Part shown: positions 1-7,519 of the stretch, piece after piece
Layout of the letters: every line of letters starts with the position of its first letter
Numbering within the stretch: position 1 is the stretch's first letter
DNA from: Hyphomonadaceae bacterium
Lineage (GTDB): Bacteria > Pseudomonadota > Alphaproteobacteria > Caulobacterales > Aquidulcibacteraceae
Assembly: GCA_003526465.1 (NCBI GenBank)
Contig: DPWD01000403.1
Span: forward strand, 1 to 9,413
Length of the DNA: 9,413 bases
Direction of reading: 5' to 3'
Notes under the pieces: generated by a model
The model's database searches: none
Told to the model about the DNA's origin: nothing
Seen by the model: only the letters and a program-made list of their open reading frames with translations
Made by a program: the position numbers and the translations under genes

Positions 1-324
1 CCAGGCATCTTCAAAGGCCGCCTCGTCAATCGACAACGCATCGCCCCAAACGCCTTTGCCGGCGTTGTAAACGAGCACGTTGATCGGCCCCATCTCGGTC
101 GCCGCTTGCGCCAGCGCGGCCTTCAACGCCACGGGATCGGTCGCGTCGCACGCGAAGCCGCGCGCGCCCGGGACATCCGCGGCCAACGTGGCGAGCTTGT
201 CAGCGTCTCGCGCCAGAAGGGCTATTCTGTAGCCGCTCTCGGCAAACCGGCGCGCGAGCGCCACTCCGTTTCCTGGCCCCACGCCAACAATGGCGCACAC
301 GCGCGCGTCAGCTTCGTTGTTCAT
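1..324 (-). CDS. Short-chain dehydrogenase/reductase, N-terminal part (cut by window edge)
   Basis: The first 108 codons of an SDR-family oxidoreductase are present; the rest lies beyond the left edge. The cofactor-binding loop reads VGVGPGNG (residues 13-20), a GxGPGxG variant of the usual TGxxxGxG. Strand beta-2 ends in LLAR with Arg39, which in this fold usually favours NADP(H). An acidic DATD motif and a VYNAG motif (the NNAG equivalent) follow in the expected order. The catalytic Ser-Tyr-Lys lie outside the window. The ATG at 324 overlaps the stop codon of the upstream GST gene (ATGA), with GGAG about seven bases before it, so translation is probably coupled. It is the third gene of a MAPEG-GST-SDR unit. 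The fold is secure; substrate and direction of reaction are unknown. Confidence 0.88.
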   Translation of the reverse strand, partial: MNNEADARVCAIVGVGPGNGVALARRFAESGYRIALLARDADKLATLAADVPGARGFACDATDPVALKAALAQAATEMGPINVLVYNAGKGVWGDALSIDEAAFEDAW

Positions 325-968
325 GTCTGTCTCCAGTGCGGGGGCTGTGTCGCCGCGACGATGGGAAGTGCGCGCATCCGCTCGCGCCACGCGATGAATG
401 CATCCGGAAGATCCAAGTGGGGCCGCGTTGCTGCGCCTATGGTCGACAGCCGCGCCATGATAGCGCTCAGTGGGTAGACGCTGTAGTCGGCGGCGCCAGG
501 CTCGCCTCCGCCGAAGAATGAGGCGTGCAAGGATTGCGCAAGTATCGATGCGCAGTGCGTGGCATCCTTGCTGGCCGCGGATACGACGGCTTCATCCGGC
601 GGCGCGCCGCCGTTCAAGAGCAGCGCATCCACCAGCCGCCGGACAGGCGGGTAGAGGCTGGTCTGGCTTTCCGCCATGATCCGCCGCGCGTTGGCGCGAT
701 CCTGGATGCTTGCAGGCCACAGAGACGGCCCTGGCAAAGCCTCTTCCAGGTATTCAACAATCGCCGAGGACTCAAAGAGCGCAAAGCCGTCGTGTTCGAT
801 CACGGGCGCTTTGCCGTAGGGATTGAGCGCGTGAAACGCCGGCGTTGTGAGGTCGCCGGCATCGCGGCTGACGACGCGCAGATCGTAGGCGGCGCCCTTG
901 TGTTCGAGCGCCAGCCACACTTTCCACGCGAACGGCGAACCGGAGAGATAGTGAAACATAAGCGCCAT
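321..968 (-). CDS. Glutathione S-transferase family protein
   Basis: A 215-residue cytosolic GST of normal length. The N-terminal thioredoxin-like domain (about residues 3-80) shows SGSPFAWKV (9-17), typical of bacterial GSTs with a Ser-type active site. It also has NPYGKAPVI (49-57) with the cis-proline that holds glutathione, and FESSAI (65-70), whose Glu-Ser contacts the gamma-glutamyl group. The rest is the all-helical substrate domain, with a recognisable ADYSVYP segment near residue 160. Known family role: conjugation of glutathione to electrophiles, or glutathione-dependent reduction, dehalogenation or isomerisation. The start at 968 has AGGGGG six bases upstream, directly after the MAPEG stop codon; a second Met at residue 4 is a possible alternative. 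Its stop overlaps the next SDR start, so all three genes are likely co-transcribed. Confidence 0.9.
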   Translation of the reverse strand: MALMFHYLSGSPFAWKVWLALEHKGAAYDLRVVSRDAGDLTTPAFHALNPYGKAPVIEHDGFALFESSAIVEYLEEALPGPSLWPASIQDRANARRIMAESQTSLYPPVRRLVDALLLNGGAPPDEAVVSAASKDATHCASILAQSLHASFFGGGEPGAADYSVYPLSAIMARLSTIGAATRPHLDLPDAFIAWRERMRALPIVAATQPPHWRQT

Positions 969-980
969 GGGCGGCCCCCT

Positions 981-1388
981 TTAGAGAACGCCGAGCACGC
1001 GCAGCGCCATAACCGCCTGGGCGCCGAAGCCGACCACGAATGCGATGGTGCGTAACAGCGGTACGCCAAGCGTGTAGATGACGGCGTGCGCGACGCGGCT
1101 GATGACAAAAGCTGAACCGGCCGCCGCCGTCAGCCCATCACCGCGTTCCAGCAGGCCCACGATGATCGCGAGCGGCGCGAATACGACAAGGTTTTCGATC
1201 GCGTTGCGATGGGCGTTGGCGAGGCGATAGGCCCAGTCGGCATGAGGGCGCACGTCCGGCTGCGGGTTGGAAAGCGCTTTCCACGGACCCATTTCGGCCA
1301 GCCGATTAACGATGATCGGGATCCAGATGAGTCCGGTGAAGGCGGCGGCGTAGGTCACGGCTTGGTATTCAGGGGTCAGCGGCGGCAT
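981..1388 (-). CDS. MAPEG-family integral membrane protein
   Basis: A 135-residue protein with four hydrophobic segments (roughly residues 10-29, 67-82, 90-108 and 113-133), matching the four-helix MAPEG fold (eicosanoid and glutathione metabolism). The family signature is visible after helix 1 as ANAHRNAIEN (57-66), with Arg61, Asn62 and Glu65 in the usual glutathione-site spacing, followed by the hydrophobic VVFAPL. The open frame extends upstream to 1475, but the ATG at 1388 is preferred: AAGGA sits about seven bases before it and the protein then begins just ahead of helix 1, as is usual for the family. Eukaryotic members are membrane glutathione transferases or peroxidases; most bacterial members lack a known function. 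Being first in an operon with a soluble GST supports a glutathione-linked role, but this is inference. Confidence 0.85.
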   Translation of the reverse strand: MPPLTPEYQAVTYAAAFTGLIWIPIIVNRLAEMGPWKALSNPQPDVRPHADWAYRLANAHRNAIENLVVFAPLAIIVGLLERGDGLTAAAGSAFVISRVAHAVIYTLGVPLLRTIAFVVGFGAQAVMALRVLGVL

Positions 1389-1490
1389 TCGGGGTTCCTT
1401 GGGTTGAAGGCTCGCTCCAAATGCCGTGCGGACACAGTTGTTTGAATAGCTGAAACGGCTTATCATTTTGCCCAAACGACTGAAGGTATG
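1389..1490. promoter_or_regulatory. Divergent intergenic region between the MAPEG operon and the AraC-type regulator
   Basis: About 100 bases separate the two divergent starts and must hold both promoters. The stretch 1436-1480 is relatively AT-rich for the window. A short GTTTG/CAAAC inverted pair lies at 1440-1444 and 1473-1477. I cannot assign -35 and -10 boxes or AraC half-sites with confidence. The assignment as a regulatory region rests on gene layout. Confidence 0.45.
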
Positions 1491-2429
1491 ATGAGTGCTC
1501 TGGAATCCGCCCTAGCCGACCTTCGAATCACCGGCGCGGTGATGCTGCACGAGCGCTACGCGCCCGGTGTGGCGATCGCGGTCCCGGCGGAGGCGGAACT
1601 CCGGGCGCTGCTCGGTCACGCGCCGAACGTGAAGATCGCGCCGTTCCATCTGGTGCGCCGTGGTGGATTCGAACTCGCGCTGGCCGGCGGCGAAAAAGTT
1701 GCGATGGGCATAAGCGACGTTGCGGTGTGCCTGGACGGCAAGCCGCATCAACTTCGGTTTGGACGCGCGCGGTCGGTCACGCCGCTCGCGGACATCGTGT
1801 CTGGTCGCGCCGATCTATCGCCGGTCAACGGCGATTGCGCCGCCGAACTCATTTGCGGTGTGTTCGCTATGCAGGCGGCGCCGCTCAACCCGCTGCTCGC
1901 AGCGCTCCCGCCAGTCTTGCGCTGCAAGACGCGCGGCGAAGCTGTTCAGCCGTTGCTCGCAATGGCGTCCGAGATGCTTGCGACCGAACTCGACGCTCCA
2001 GCGCGCGGCGGCGCCAGCTTCACCCGCGCGCGACTCCTTGAGGTTTTCTTCGCCGAAGCAATTCGCGCCAACGAGCAAACGGCGGCGGCGCCGGTCGGTT
2101 GGTTCCGCGGACTGACCGACGCAAGGATTTCGGCCGCACTGACGGCGTTTCATCAGGCGCCGGGCGAGGCCTGGACTGTGGAGAGGCTCGCAGACCGTGC
2201 GGCGCTTTCGCCATCAAGGTTCGCCGCCCGTTTTCGCGATTCGGTGGGCGTGACGGCGATGGAGTACGTGGCGCGCTGGCGCCTCAATCTGACGTGCCGC
2301 ATGCTTGAAGATCCCGGCAAAACGCTTGATGCGATCGCCCACGCCGTCGGCTATGGCGGCGGCGCTGCGCTCAGCAGGGCTTTCAAAGAGAAATTGGGAT
2401 GCTCGCCTGCACATTGGAGAGCGTCATAG
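1488..2429 (+). CDS. AraC-family transcriptional regulator with cupin-type (PF12852-like) sensor domain
   Basis: A 313-residue regulator. The N-terminal half (about 1-190) has the layout of the cupin-like AraC domain PF12852: an opening ALADLRITGAVMLHERYAPG, then PFHLVRRGGFEL, and CGVFAMQAAPLNPLLAALPP before the linker helix. The C-terminal domain (about 210-313) carries both AraC helix-turn-helix motifs. The first starts at WTVERLADRAALSPSRFAARF (Trp229 onward). The second is LDAIAHAVGYGGGAALSRAF, followed by the GCSPAHWR signature. Two adjacent ATGs are possible; the second (1491) has better spacing (four bases) from GAAGG at 1482-1486, which changes the protein by one residue. It is divergent from the MAPEG-GST-SDR unit, so local control of that unit, probably activation, is inferred. 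The effector is unknown. Confidence 0.9.
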   Translation: MMSALESALADLRITGAVMLHERYAPGVAIAVPAEAELRALLGHAPNVKIAPFHLVRRGGFELALAGGEKVAMGISDVAVCLDGKPHQLRFGRARSVTPLADIVSGRADLSPVNGDCAAELICGVFAMQAAPLNPLLAALPPVLRCKTRGEAVQPLLAMASEMLATELDAPARGGASFTRARLLEVFFAEAIRANEQTAAAPVGWFRGLTDARISAALTAFHQAPGEAWTVERLADRAALSPSRFAARFRDSVGVTAMEYVARWRLNLTCRMLEDPGKTLDAIAHAVGYGGGAALSRAFKEKLGCSPAHWRAS

Positions 2430-2497
2430 CGGGAGCGGTAGGGCAGAAGAGGCCTGCGTACAAAATGGCGATTTCAAATATCGTCCATCGAGGGTGC

Positions 2498-2845
2498 TCA
2501 CTTTCGCCTTGTTCCAGTGCCGCGCAGGTCCGTTTCGATCTGCAGCATTGCTCCCCTGATGCTGCGGTTTATGAGGCGCCGATCCGCGCCGGTTGCGGCA
2601 AGCGCGCTCAATCCATTCAGCATGGCGTAGAGATGCGCGGCGCGTGCGACGAAATCGATCCCGCGGTTTTTTCCATTTCGATCGGCGACCCGGCGTAGCA
2701 GCAGCGCAAAGGCGCTACGAACTCTCGACGCGGATGTGCGTACCGCGCGCGCGATGCCGGAGGATGACATAGCCGGGCCGTAAGCGGTCTCGAGAGCGAA
2801 GTCGCGGCAGGCAAGCAGTATGACGTGGTCTCGGCATCGTCCCCG
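2498..2845 (-). pseudogene. Probable remnant of a TetR-family regulator (C-terminal ligand domain only)
   Basis: The minus-strand frame is open from 2980 to the TGA at 2498. Its end reads like a TetR C-terminal domain: a helix with FALETAYGP, then RVRSAFALLLRRVADRNG, then AAHLYAMLNGLSALAATGADR, which resembles the common GLRVLARTGADR helix of several TetR subfamilies. No helix-turn-helix domain precedes it in any frame. In the open frame no ATG, GTG or TTG occurs upstream of the internal ATG at 2770. If translated from 2770 it would give a 90-residue protein lacking DNA-binding capacity. I therefore call it a decayed gene that lost its 5' half. It ends 69 bases from the convergent AraC gene and lies downstream of an intact tetR on the same strand. 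Similarity is judged by eye, so the call is tentative. Confidence 0.4.
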
Positions 2846-3007
2846 GTTGCCGTTACGCCCGAACCCAACCGCACGCTCGATCGGCTGGAGTCCTTCGTGG
2901 CGCCCGGCGGCAGGTGATTCGAGGTCAGGCTCGGTGCTCGGGCGCTTGAGTGCGATGGGAGATGCGCCGAGCGGCCGAGCTTACTCTTGATCGTCTCACT
3001 GACCGGC

Positions 3008-3661
3008 CTACCGTGTTGCGTTGAGGCGGACCAACTCGATGAATTGGTTGCGGGCCATCTCACGAAATGTCTTCTGCAGCGTGTGCTCGTAGGCGCCGAA
3101 GTGTAAGGACAAGCGCGCCGTGCTGCCTGCGGCGTCACAGACGACAAGAAAAAGCGCGAGCACATCGTCGGCGTCGATCTTCGGGAGAAACGGCGCGGCC
3201 GCCGCGGCGATGATGCGCGCGTTGGTCATCGTGTCCTCCCAGTCTAGTTCGCGCAACCCTTCCCAGGCCTGCACGCCGCACAGGATTTCGCGAAAGCCTG
3301 GGTTGTCGCGGACATACGTCCAAGCTTCAGCGATTGCCAGATCGACTGCGACCAGCATTGCCTCGATGGTTTGTATGTCGGCGAAGCGCTTCGCCGTATC
3401 GGCCTCGATGACGCGATAGTGCCGTTCGGCTAGGGCGCCCAAGAGGTCCTCGCGACAGCTGAAATATTCGTAGACGGACCCAATCGGCACGCCGGCGCGC
3501 TCGGCCACGTCGCCGAGTTTTAGATTGGCGATTCCGTTCGCCACCAAGAGCTCTTCCGCCGCCGCCAACATGCGTTCGACGCGGGCGCGTGCGCGCTGCT
3601 GGGTCGGCACACGCCGCCCCGCCTGGCCGGGCGCCTTCGCCGGTATCGTCTTCGCCAACAT
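3008..3661 (-). CDS. TetR/AcrR-family transcriptional regulator
   Basis: A 217-residue one-component repressor of normal TetR length. After a basic tail (RRVPTQQRARARVERML, 16-32) come the DNA-binding helices. The helix-turn-helix is LKLGDVAERAGVPIGSVYEYF (47-67), followed by REDLLGAL, the classic TetR pattern. The C-terminal ligand-binding domain (about 80-217) is variable and gives no effector, but ends in a helical HTLQKTFREMARNQFIELV segment usual for the family. Start at 3661 is the only reasonable one; the ribosome binding site is weak (AGG far upstream), which fits a lowly expressed regulator. It is divergent from the monooxygenase-receptor-dehydrogenase operon and most likely represses it until the substrate or a metabolite binds. 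That role is inferred from arrangement alone. Confidence 0.92.
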   Translation of the reverse strand: MLAKTIPAKAPGQAGRRVPTQQRARARVERMLAAAEELLVANGIANLKLGDVAERAGVPIGSVYEYFSCREDLLGALAERHYRVIEADTAKRFADIQTIEAMLVAVDLAIAEAWTYVRDNPGFREILCGVQAWEGLRELDWEDTMTNARIIAAAAAPFLPKIDADDVLALFLVVCDAAGSTARLSLHFGAYEHTLQKTFREMARNQFIELVRLNATR

Positions 3662-3818
3662 AAGCTAACTACCTGTTCTTACGCCTGTTTCGCCGTGAAT
3701 TTTGACAATAATGGCGCCAATGATTGACAATTAATAATAGAGGCTTGCTCAGATTTCAAAAAGCCGATAAACCCTCAGATACAAACTCCCAGGTGATGTC
3801 TACACGAAGAGGTTGTTT
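3662..3818. promoter_or_regulatory. Divergent promoter/operator region with TTGACAAT repeats and TGGCGCCA palindrome
   Basis: This gap separates tetR from the monooxygenase gene and is clearly more AT-rich than its surroundings. It contains two copies of TTGACAAT, at 3702-3709 and 3724-3731, exactly 22 bases apart (about two helix turns). Between them lies the perfect 8-base palindrome TGGCGCCA (3712-3719). The whole 3700-3733 stretch is also an imperfect inverted repeat around that centre if one base is skipped. TTGACA is the sigma70 -35 consensus, so the repeats could be -35 boxes, operator parts or both. No well-placed -10 box is clear to me. A TetR dimer binding here would cover the likely promoters. 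Confidence 0.4.
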
Positions 3819-5195
3819 ATGGGCAAGCAAGCGGGCGCGGGCGATCGCACGGGCAAACTCAAAGTATGTATCGTCGGCGCGGGGCCCCACGGGCTGATCG
3901 TTGCACGCGCCTTGGCCAGCTTGAATGTCAGCTATGACCAGTTTGAGCGGCATTCCGACGTCGGCGGACTGTGGGACCTGAGCAATCCCGGAACGCCGAT
4001 GTACGAGACCTGCCACTACATCTCCTCGCGAAACGGCACCGGTTATCCAGACTTCCCCATGCCGGAGAGTCTCCCAGATTACCCGAGCCAAGCTCAGGTG
4101 TTGGAGTACATCCGGAGCTTTGCGCGCGCGTTCAATCTCTATCCCAACATCACATTCGGCGTTGAAGTGACGAGTGCCAAGGAACTCGACGGCGGCGATT
4201 GGGAGGTGGTTTTGTCCACCGGGGAAAGGCGGGTCTATTCAGCGTTGATCTGTTGCCCCGGCACCAATTGGAGCGCGCGAATGCCGGACTTGGCCGGTGC
4301 GACATCGGGCAGGCTCATTCACTCTTCGGCGTATAAAAAGGTCTCCGAGTTCGACGGAAAGCGCGTGCTCGTCATCGGGCTCGGCAATTCTGGCGCGGAT
4401 ATCGCTTGCGACGCCGCGCGCGTAGCCGAGGCTGCATTTGTAAGCGTGCGCCGCGGCTATCACATCGTGCCGAAGCACCTATTTGGCATTCCGTTGCTGG
4501 ACTACATGCACGATCCGAGCGTGACCCCAGAAAGCATGCGCGGCTTAGAACTTGCCGACATCGTCCGCGTTATCACCGGCGACCCAACGCGCTATGGATT
4601 TCCGAAACCGGATCACGAATTGCTCGAAACCCACCCGCTGCTCAACACCGAGATTCTCCATCACCTCGGGCACGGCAGATTGAAGGTGAAGGGGCCGGTG
4701 GAGCGCCTCGACGGCGCGCGCGTACAATTCGCCGATGGTTCGTTCGAGGAGATCGACACCATCGTCTGCGCGACCGGCTACGACTACGCCATGCCGTTTC
4801 TCGATTCCGGTTACTTCGAGTGGGAAGACGGGCGCCCGCAACTCTATTTGACAGCGTTCAACCGCGCTCACCCGACTTTGTTCGCGGTGGGGTTGTTGGA
4901 GGCTGCCGGGGTGCCTTACGCCGCAGCCGATCAACTGGCGTTGTTCATGGGCGCGTATCTGCGCGACCGAAGCGAAAATCCAGCGCGGGCGGCCAAATTC
5001 GAGCAATTGCTCAAGGACGATTTTCCCGACCTGAAACGCGGCATGAATTACGTGCGCAACAATCGCACGGTCAATTATGTCAATGTGGAAGTTTACTACG
5101 AAGAGATCGAACGCGTGCGCGCGCTCATGGATTATTCCGCCCTACTTCCTGGCAGGTACACGCCCGCGCCGCAGGCAAAGACCGAGGCGGCGTAG
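3819..5195 (+). CDS. Flavin-containing monooxygenase (FMO-like, class B)
   Basis: A 458-residue NAD(P)H- and FAD-dependent monooxygenase. The FAD Rossmann motif is GAGPHG (20-25), followed by FERHSDVGGLW (39-49). The NAD(P)H Rossmann motif is GLGNSG (187-192). An FMO-type signature SGRLIHSSAYK (163-173) matches FxGxxxHxxxY except that Thr162 stands where the family has Phe. DTIVCATGY (313-321) is the usual C-terminal FAD-side motif. The Tyr instead of Trp-Pro/Asp after the His argues for an FMO over a classical Baeyer-Villiger enzyme, though some FMOs also make esters or lactones. ATG 3819 is chosen over TTG 3813 because GAGG (3809-3812) then sits six bases upstream. First gene of the rightward operon; expected to add oxygen to N, S or a carbonyl carbon of an unknown substrate. 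Confidence 0.9.
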   Translation: MGKQAGAGDRTGKLKVCIVGAGPHGLIVARALASLNVSYDQFERHSDVGGLWDLSNPGTPMYETCHYISSRNGTGYPDFPMPESLPDYPSQAQVLEYIRSFARAFNLYPNITFGVEVTSAKELDGGDWEVVLSTGERRVYSALICCPGTNWSARMPDLAGATSGRLIHSSAYKKVSEFDGKRVLVIGLGNSGADIACDAARVAEAAFVSVRRGYHIVPKHLFGIPLLDYMHDPSVTPESMRGLELADIVRVITGDPTRYGFPKPDHELLETHPLLNTEILHHLGHGRLKVKGPVERLDGARVQFADGSFEEIDTIVCATGYDYAMPFLDSGYFEWEDGRPQLYLTAFNRAHPTLFAVGLLEAAGVPYAAADQLALFMGAYLRDRSENPARAAKFEQLLKDDFPDLKRGMNYVRNNRTVNYVNVEVYYEEIERVRALMDYSALLPGRYTPAPQAKTEAA

Positions 5196-5242
5196 AGGGG
5201 CGGCGACTGCACCAAACAAAAAGAATTTTTGGGGAGAGAACG

Positions 5243-7507
5243 ATGGCTCGAGAGCGGTTTTTACTGGGCGTTGCTGCGGCGTGCAGTTTGCTCGGGGTGG
5301 GCGCGGCATATGCGCAGGAAAGCGGCGAAGAAGGGCTCGACGAAATCGTCGTGACCGCGCAGAAGCGCGAGGAGCGGCTTCAAGATGTGCCCATCTCCAT
5401 TACACGCATTGGCGGCGATGAGGTCTCCAGCCTGCAGCTCACCGAGAGCTTGGATATCGCCCGCTTTACTCCCAACCTAAATGTCAGCGCTATCGCTGGT
5501 TCTGGGACGCAACCGAACTTTTTTCTCCGCGGCGTTGGCTTGAACGATTTCAGCCTTAATAATTCGGGGCCAGTGGGCGTCTATGTCGATGAAGTCTATT
5601 TGAGTTCCTTTGGCGCACAGAACTTTCTTTTGTTTGATGTCGATCGGGTTGAAGTGCTGCGCGGGCCGCAAGGTACGCTTTACGGCCGCAACACGACCGG
5701 CGGCGCCATCAGCTACTTCTCGCGGCGCCCGACGGAGGAGTTCGAGGCCACGGGCAGCCTGGAACTTGGCGACTTCGAAACCTACCGCTTTGAAGGCGCG
5801 GTAAGTGGTCCCTTGAGTGAGTCGGTTCGCGGCCGCGCGGCATTGGTTCGCAATTTCTCCGAGGGCTATTTCACGAATTTGCAGAACGGGCGCCGCTCAA
5901 ACGGCACCGACGCGACCGGCGTTCGCTTGCTTCTGGAAGCGGACCTCGCATCGAACTTGACGGCGTTGCTGCGCGTCAACGCGGATTTCAACCGCACGCC
6001 GTTCTCGCAATACGAGCACCTTGGGCTGCTCGACCCCACGACATTCGCCCCCTGCACGCAGGTCCGCATTGACAACAATGAATGCGTGGATGCGCTGGGC
6101 TATCAGGATACATCTCCATTCTACGAAGGACGCTACGATCGTGAAGGCGGCGTGCGCCGCGATGCGTACAGCGGTTCGCTGGCGCTGGACTGGACGCTGG
6201 GAGATGTCGGTCTTGTCTCGATCACAGCCTACCAGACCGACGAAGGCGTATTGGAAGAAGAGAGCGACGCCAGCCCAAATGAACTGCTTGCGGTGACGCT
6301 CGGCAATGACACCTGGACCTTGAGCCAAGAATTCAGGCTGACCGGCGGCGGCGAACGCGCCAATTGGATCGCAGGCTTGTACTATCTCACCGAAGAGGTC
6401 GAGTTAAACAACACGGTCGATCTCTTTCGCGCCCTGCGCCCGGTGGCCGAGGCGATTGATCCTATTGCATTCCCTGGCGGGTTTGACCCAGACGGCTTGG
6501 CGCTGGGCGCGCCCATACTGTTTCTGCGCAGCACCGGCGTGCAGGAAACCAACACTGCCGCGCTGTTCGGTCAAGCCGAGTTCGCGCTGAGCGATCGCCT
6601 CTCGCTGACAACAGGTCTCCGCTACACCTGGGAGGACCGCAGCTTCAATCCAAGTGCGGTGCTTGAGGAACCCGGTTTTTCGGTTCCGCTCTACGAGAAT
6701 CTGCCGCTGGCGATCGACGCCACCAATTTCTCCGGGCGCCTGGCGCTTGACTATCACCTGACAGCCGACACGCTGCTCTACGCGAGCATTTCGCGCGGCT
6801 TCAAGAGCGGCGGCTTCAACGGCAGCTTCTTGTTCACGCCAGCTGAGAATGTGCCGTACGAGCCGGAAGAACTGACCGCATACGAGGCGGGCTTTAAGGT
6901 CACGTTTCTCGATGGCCGTGCGCGTTTGAATGCGGCTGCATTCCTTTACGATTATTCCGACTTGCAGGTGTTCACGCTGATCAATTCCGGCGGTTTCCCC
7001 GTCAGCGTGCTTACCAACGCGGCCAATGCCGAAATTGCAGGCGCGGAGCTTGAACTGGCGTTGCGCCCGACAGATCAGCTGAATCTGAGCTTCACACTCG
7101 GTCTTTTGGATACCGAACTCGTCGATTTCCAAACATTCGGCGGCCAGGATCTCTCCGGCAACGAATTGGTGCAATCGCCGGGCGCGGTCTTCAGCGCCGT
7201 CGCGTCCTACGATATTCCGCTCGGTGGATTCGGCCTGCTGCGCCCGCAGATCGATGCGAGCTACAAGGGCGACCACTTCTTCTCCACCACCAACGATGCG
7301 CTCTCACAGCAGGACGCGTACTGGCTTGTGAACCTGCAACTCACCTGGGTGGGCGCCAGCGAGGATTGGGAATTGGGGGCGTTCTTACGGAACGCTACGG
7401 ATGAAGAATATCTGGTCAACACCACTGACCTTTCCGATTTTGGCTTTGTCCAGCAGGTGACTGGTTCGCCGCAAACATTTGGAGTCGAGGCGCGCCGCCG
7501 CTTCTAG
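5243..7507 (+). CDS. TonB-dependent outer-membrane receptor
   Basis: A 754-residue receptor. Residues 1-24 form a signal peptide (MARERF, hydrophobic LLGVAAACSLLGVGA, cleavage after AYA). The mature start carries a TonB-box-like DEIVVTAQKREE. The plug domain (about 45-165) shows QDVPISI, RGVGLNDF, VGVYVDEVYLSS and VEVLRGPQGTLYGRNTTGGA. The beta-barrel follows to the end, with NFSGRLALDYHLTADTLLYASISRGFKSGGFNG in mid-barrel (split here only for description) and a terminal Phe (ARRRF) as the BAM signal. ATG 5243 is set by GGGGAGAG at 5231-5238 and by the signal peptide; the frame stays open far upstream inside the monooxygenase gene but that is non-coding. Uses proton-motive force through TonB-ExbBD to import a ligand. 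Its placement among oxidative enzymes suggests an organic substrate more than a siderophore; this is inference. Confidence 0.95.
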   Translation: MARERFLLGVAAACSLLGVGAAYAQESGEEGLDEIVVTAQKREERLQDVPISITRIGGDEVSSLQLTESLDIARFTPNLNVSAIAGSGTQPNFFLRGVGLNDFSLNNSGPVGVYVDEVYLSSFGAQNFLLFDVDRVEVLRGPQGTLYGRNTTGGAISYFSRRPTEEFEATGSLELGDFETYRFEGAVSGPLSESVRGRAALVRNFSEGYFTNLQNGRRSNGTDATGVRLLLEADLASNLTALLRVNADFNRTPFSQYEHLGLLDPTTFAPCTQVRIDNNECVDALGYQDTSPFYEGRYDREGGVRRDAYSGSLALDWTLGDVGLVSITAYQTDEGVLEEESDASPNELLAVTLGNDTWTLSQEFRLTGGGERANWIAGLYYLTEEVELNNTVDLFRALRPVAEAIDPIAFPGGFDPDGLALGAPILFLRSTGVQETNTAALFGQAEFALSDRLSLTTGLRYTWEDRSFNPSAVLEEPGFSVPLYENLPLAIDATNFSGRLALDYHLTADTLLYASISRGFKSGGFNGSFLFTPAENVPYEPEELTAYEAGFKVTFLDGRARLNAAAFLYDYSDLQVFTLINSGGFPVSVLTNAANAEIAGAELELALRPTDQLNLSFTLGLLDTELVDFQTFGGQDLSGNELVQSPGAVFSAVASYDIPLGGFGLLRPQIDASYKGDHFFSTTNDALSQQDAYWLVNLQLTWVGASEDWELGAFLRNATDEEYLVNTTDLSDFGFVQQVTGSPQTFGVEARRRF

Positions 7508-7519
7508 ATCGATCCGACC

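Noticed and set aside
1389..1475. Longer MAPEG start at 1475.
   Set aside because: The added 29 residues are hydrophilic, would overlap the regulatory gap, and the ATG at 1388 has a good ribosome binding site and family-typical N-terminus.
2542..2565. GCAGCAT/ATGCTGC inverted repeat with a 10-base loop, considered as a terminator for the AraC gene.
   Set aside because: It is over 110 bases beyond the stop codon, has a short stem and no T-run on either strand.
2768..2917. A plus-strand stretch of about 49 codons ending in a TGA at 2915, with protein-like composition.
   Set aside because: It has no start codon, begins right after a stop at 2765, and is in codon register with the opposite-strand TetR-like frame, so its composition is explained as a mirror of that.
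2617..3165. A 182-codon minus-strand frame overlapping the tetR 3' end.
   Set aside because: Ser/Arg/Pro-rich with no domain; it overlaps the well-supported TetR coding region in another frame.
3819..5195. Baeyer-Villiger monooxygenase as the main call for the flavoprotein.
   Set aside because: The signature has Tyr instead of Trp-Pro/Asp after the His, and the length (458 residues) is closer to FMOs than to most Baeyer-Villiger enzymes; it remains only a possible activity.
4406..5242. The receptor reading frame stays open for over 800 bases upstream, inside the monooxygenase gene, allowing a protein of more than 1000 residues.
   Set aside because: The extra part is Arg-rich, resembles no family and would hide a clear signal peptide; GC-rich coding DNA often leaves a second frame open. 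The start at 5243 has its own ribosome binding site.
6404..7276. A 290-codon open frame on the minus strand opposite the receptor.
   Set aside because: No recognisable domain or start context, and it lies wholly antisense to a confidently identified beta-barrel.
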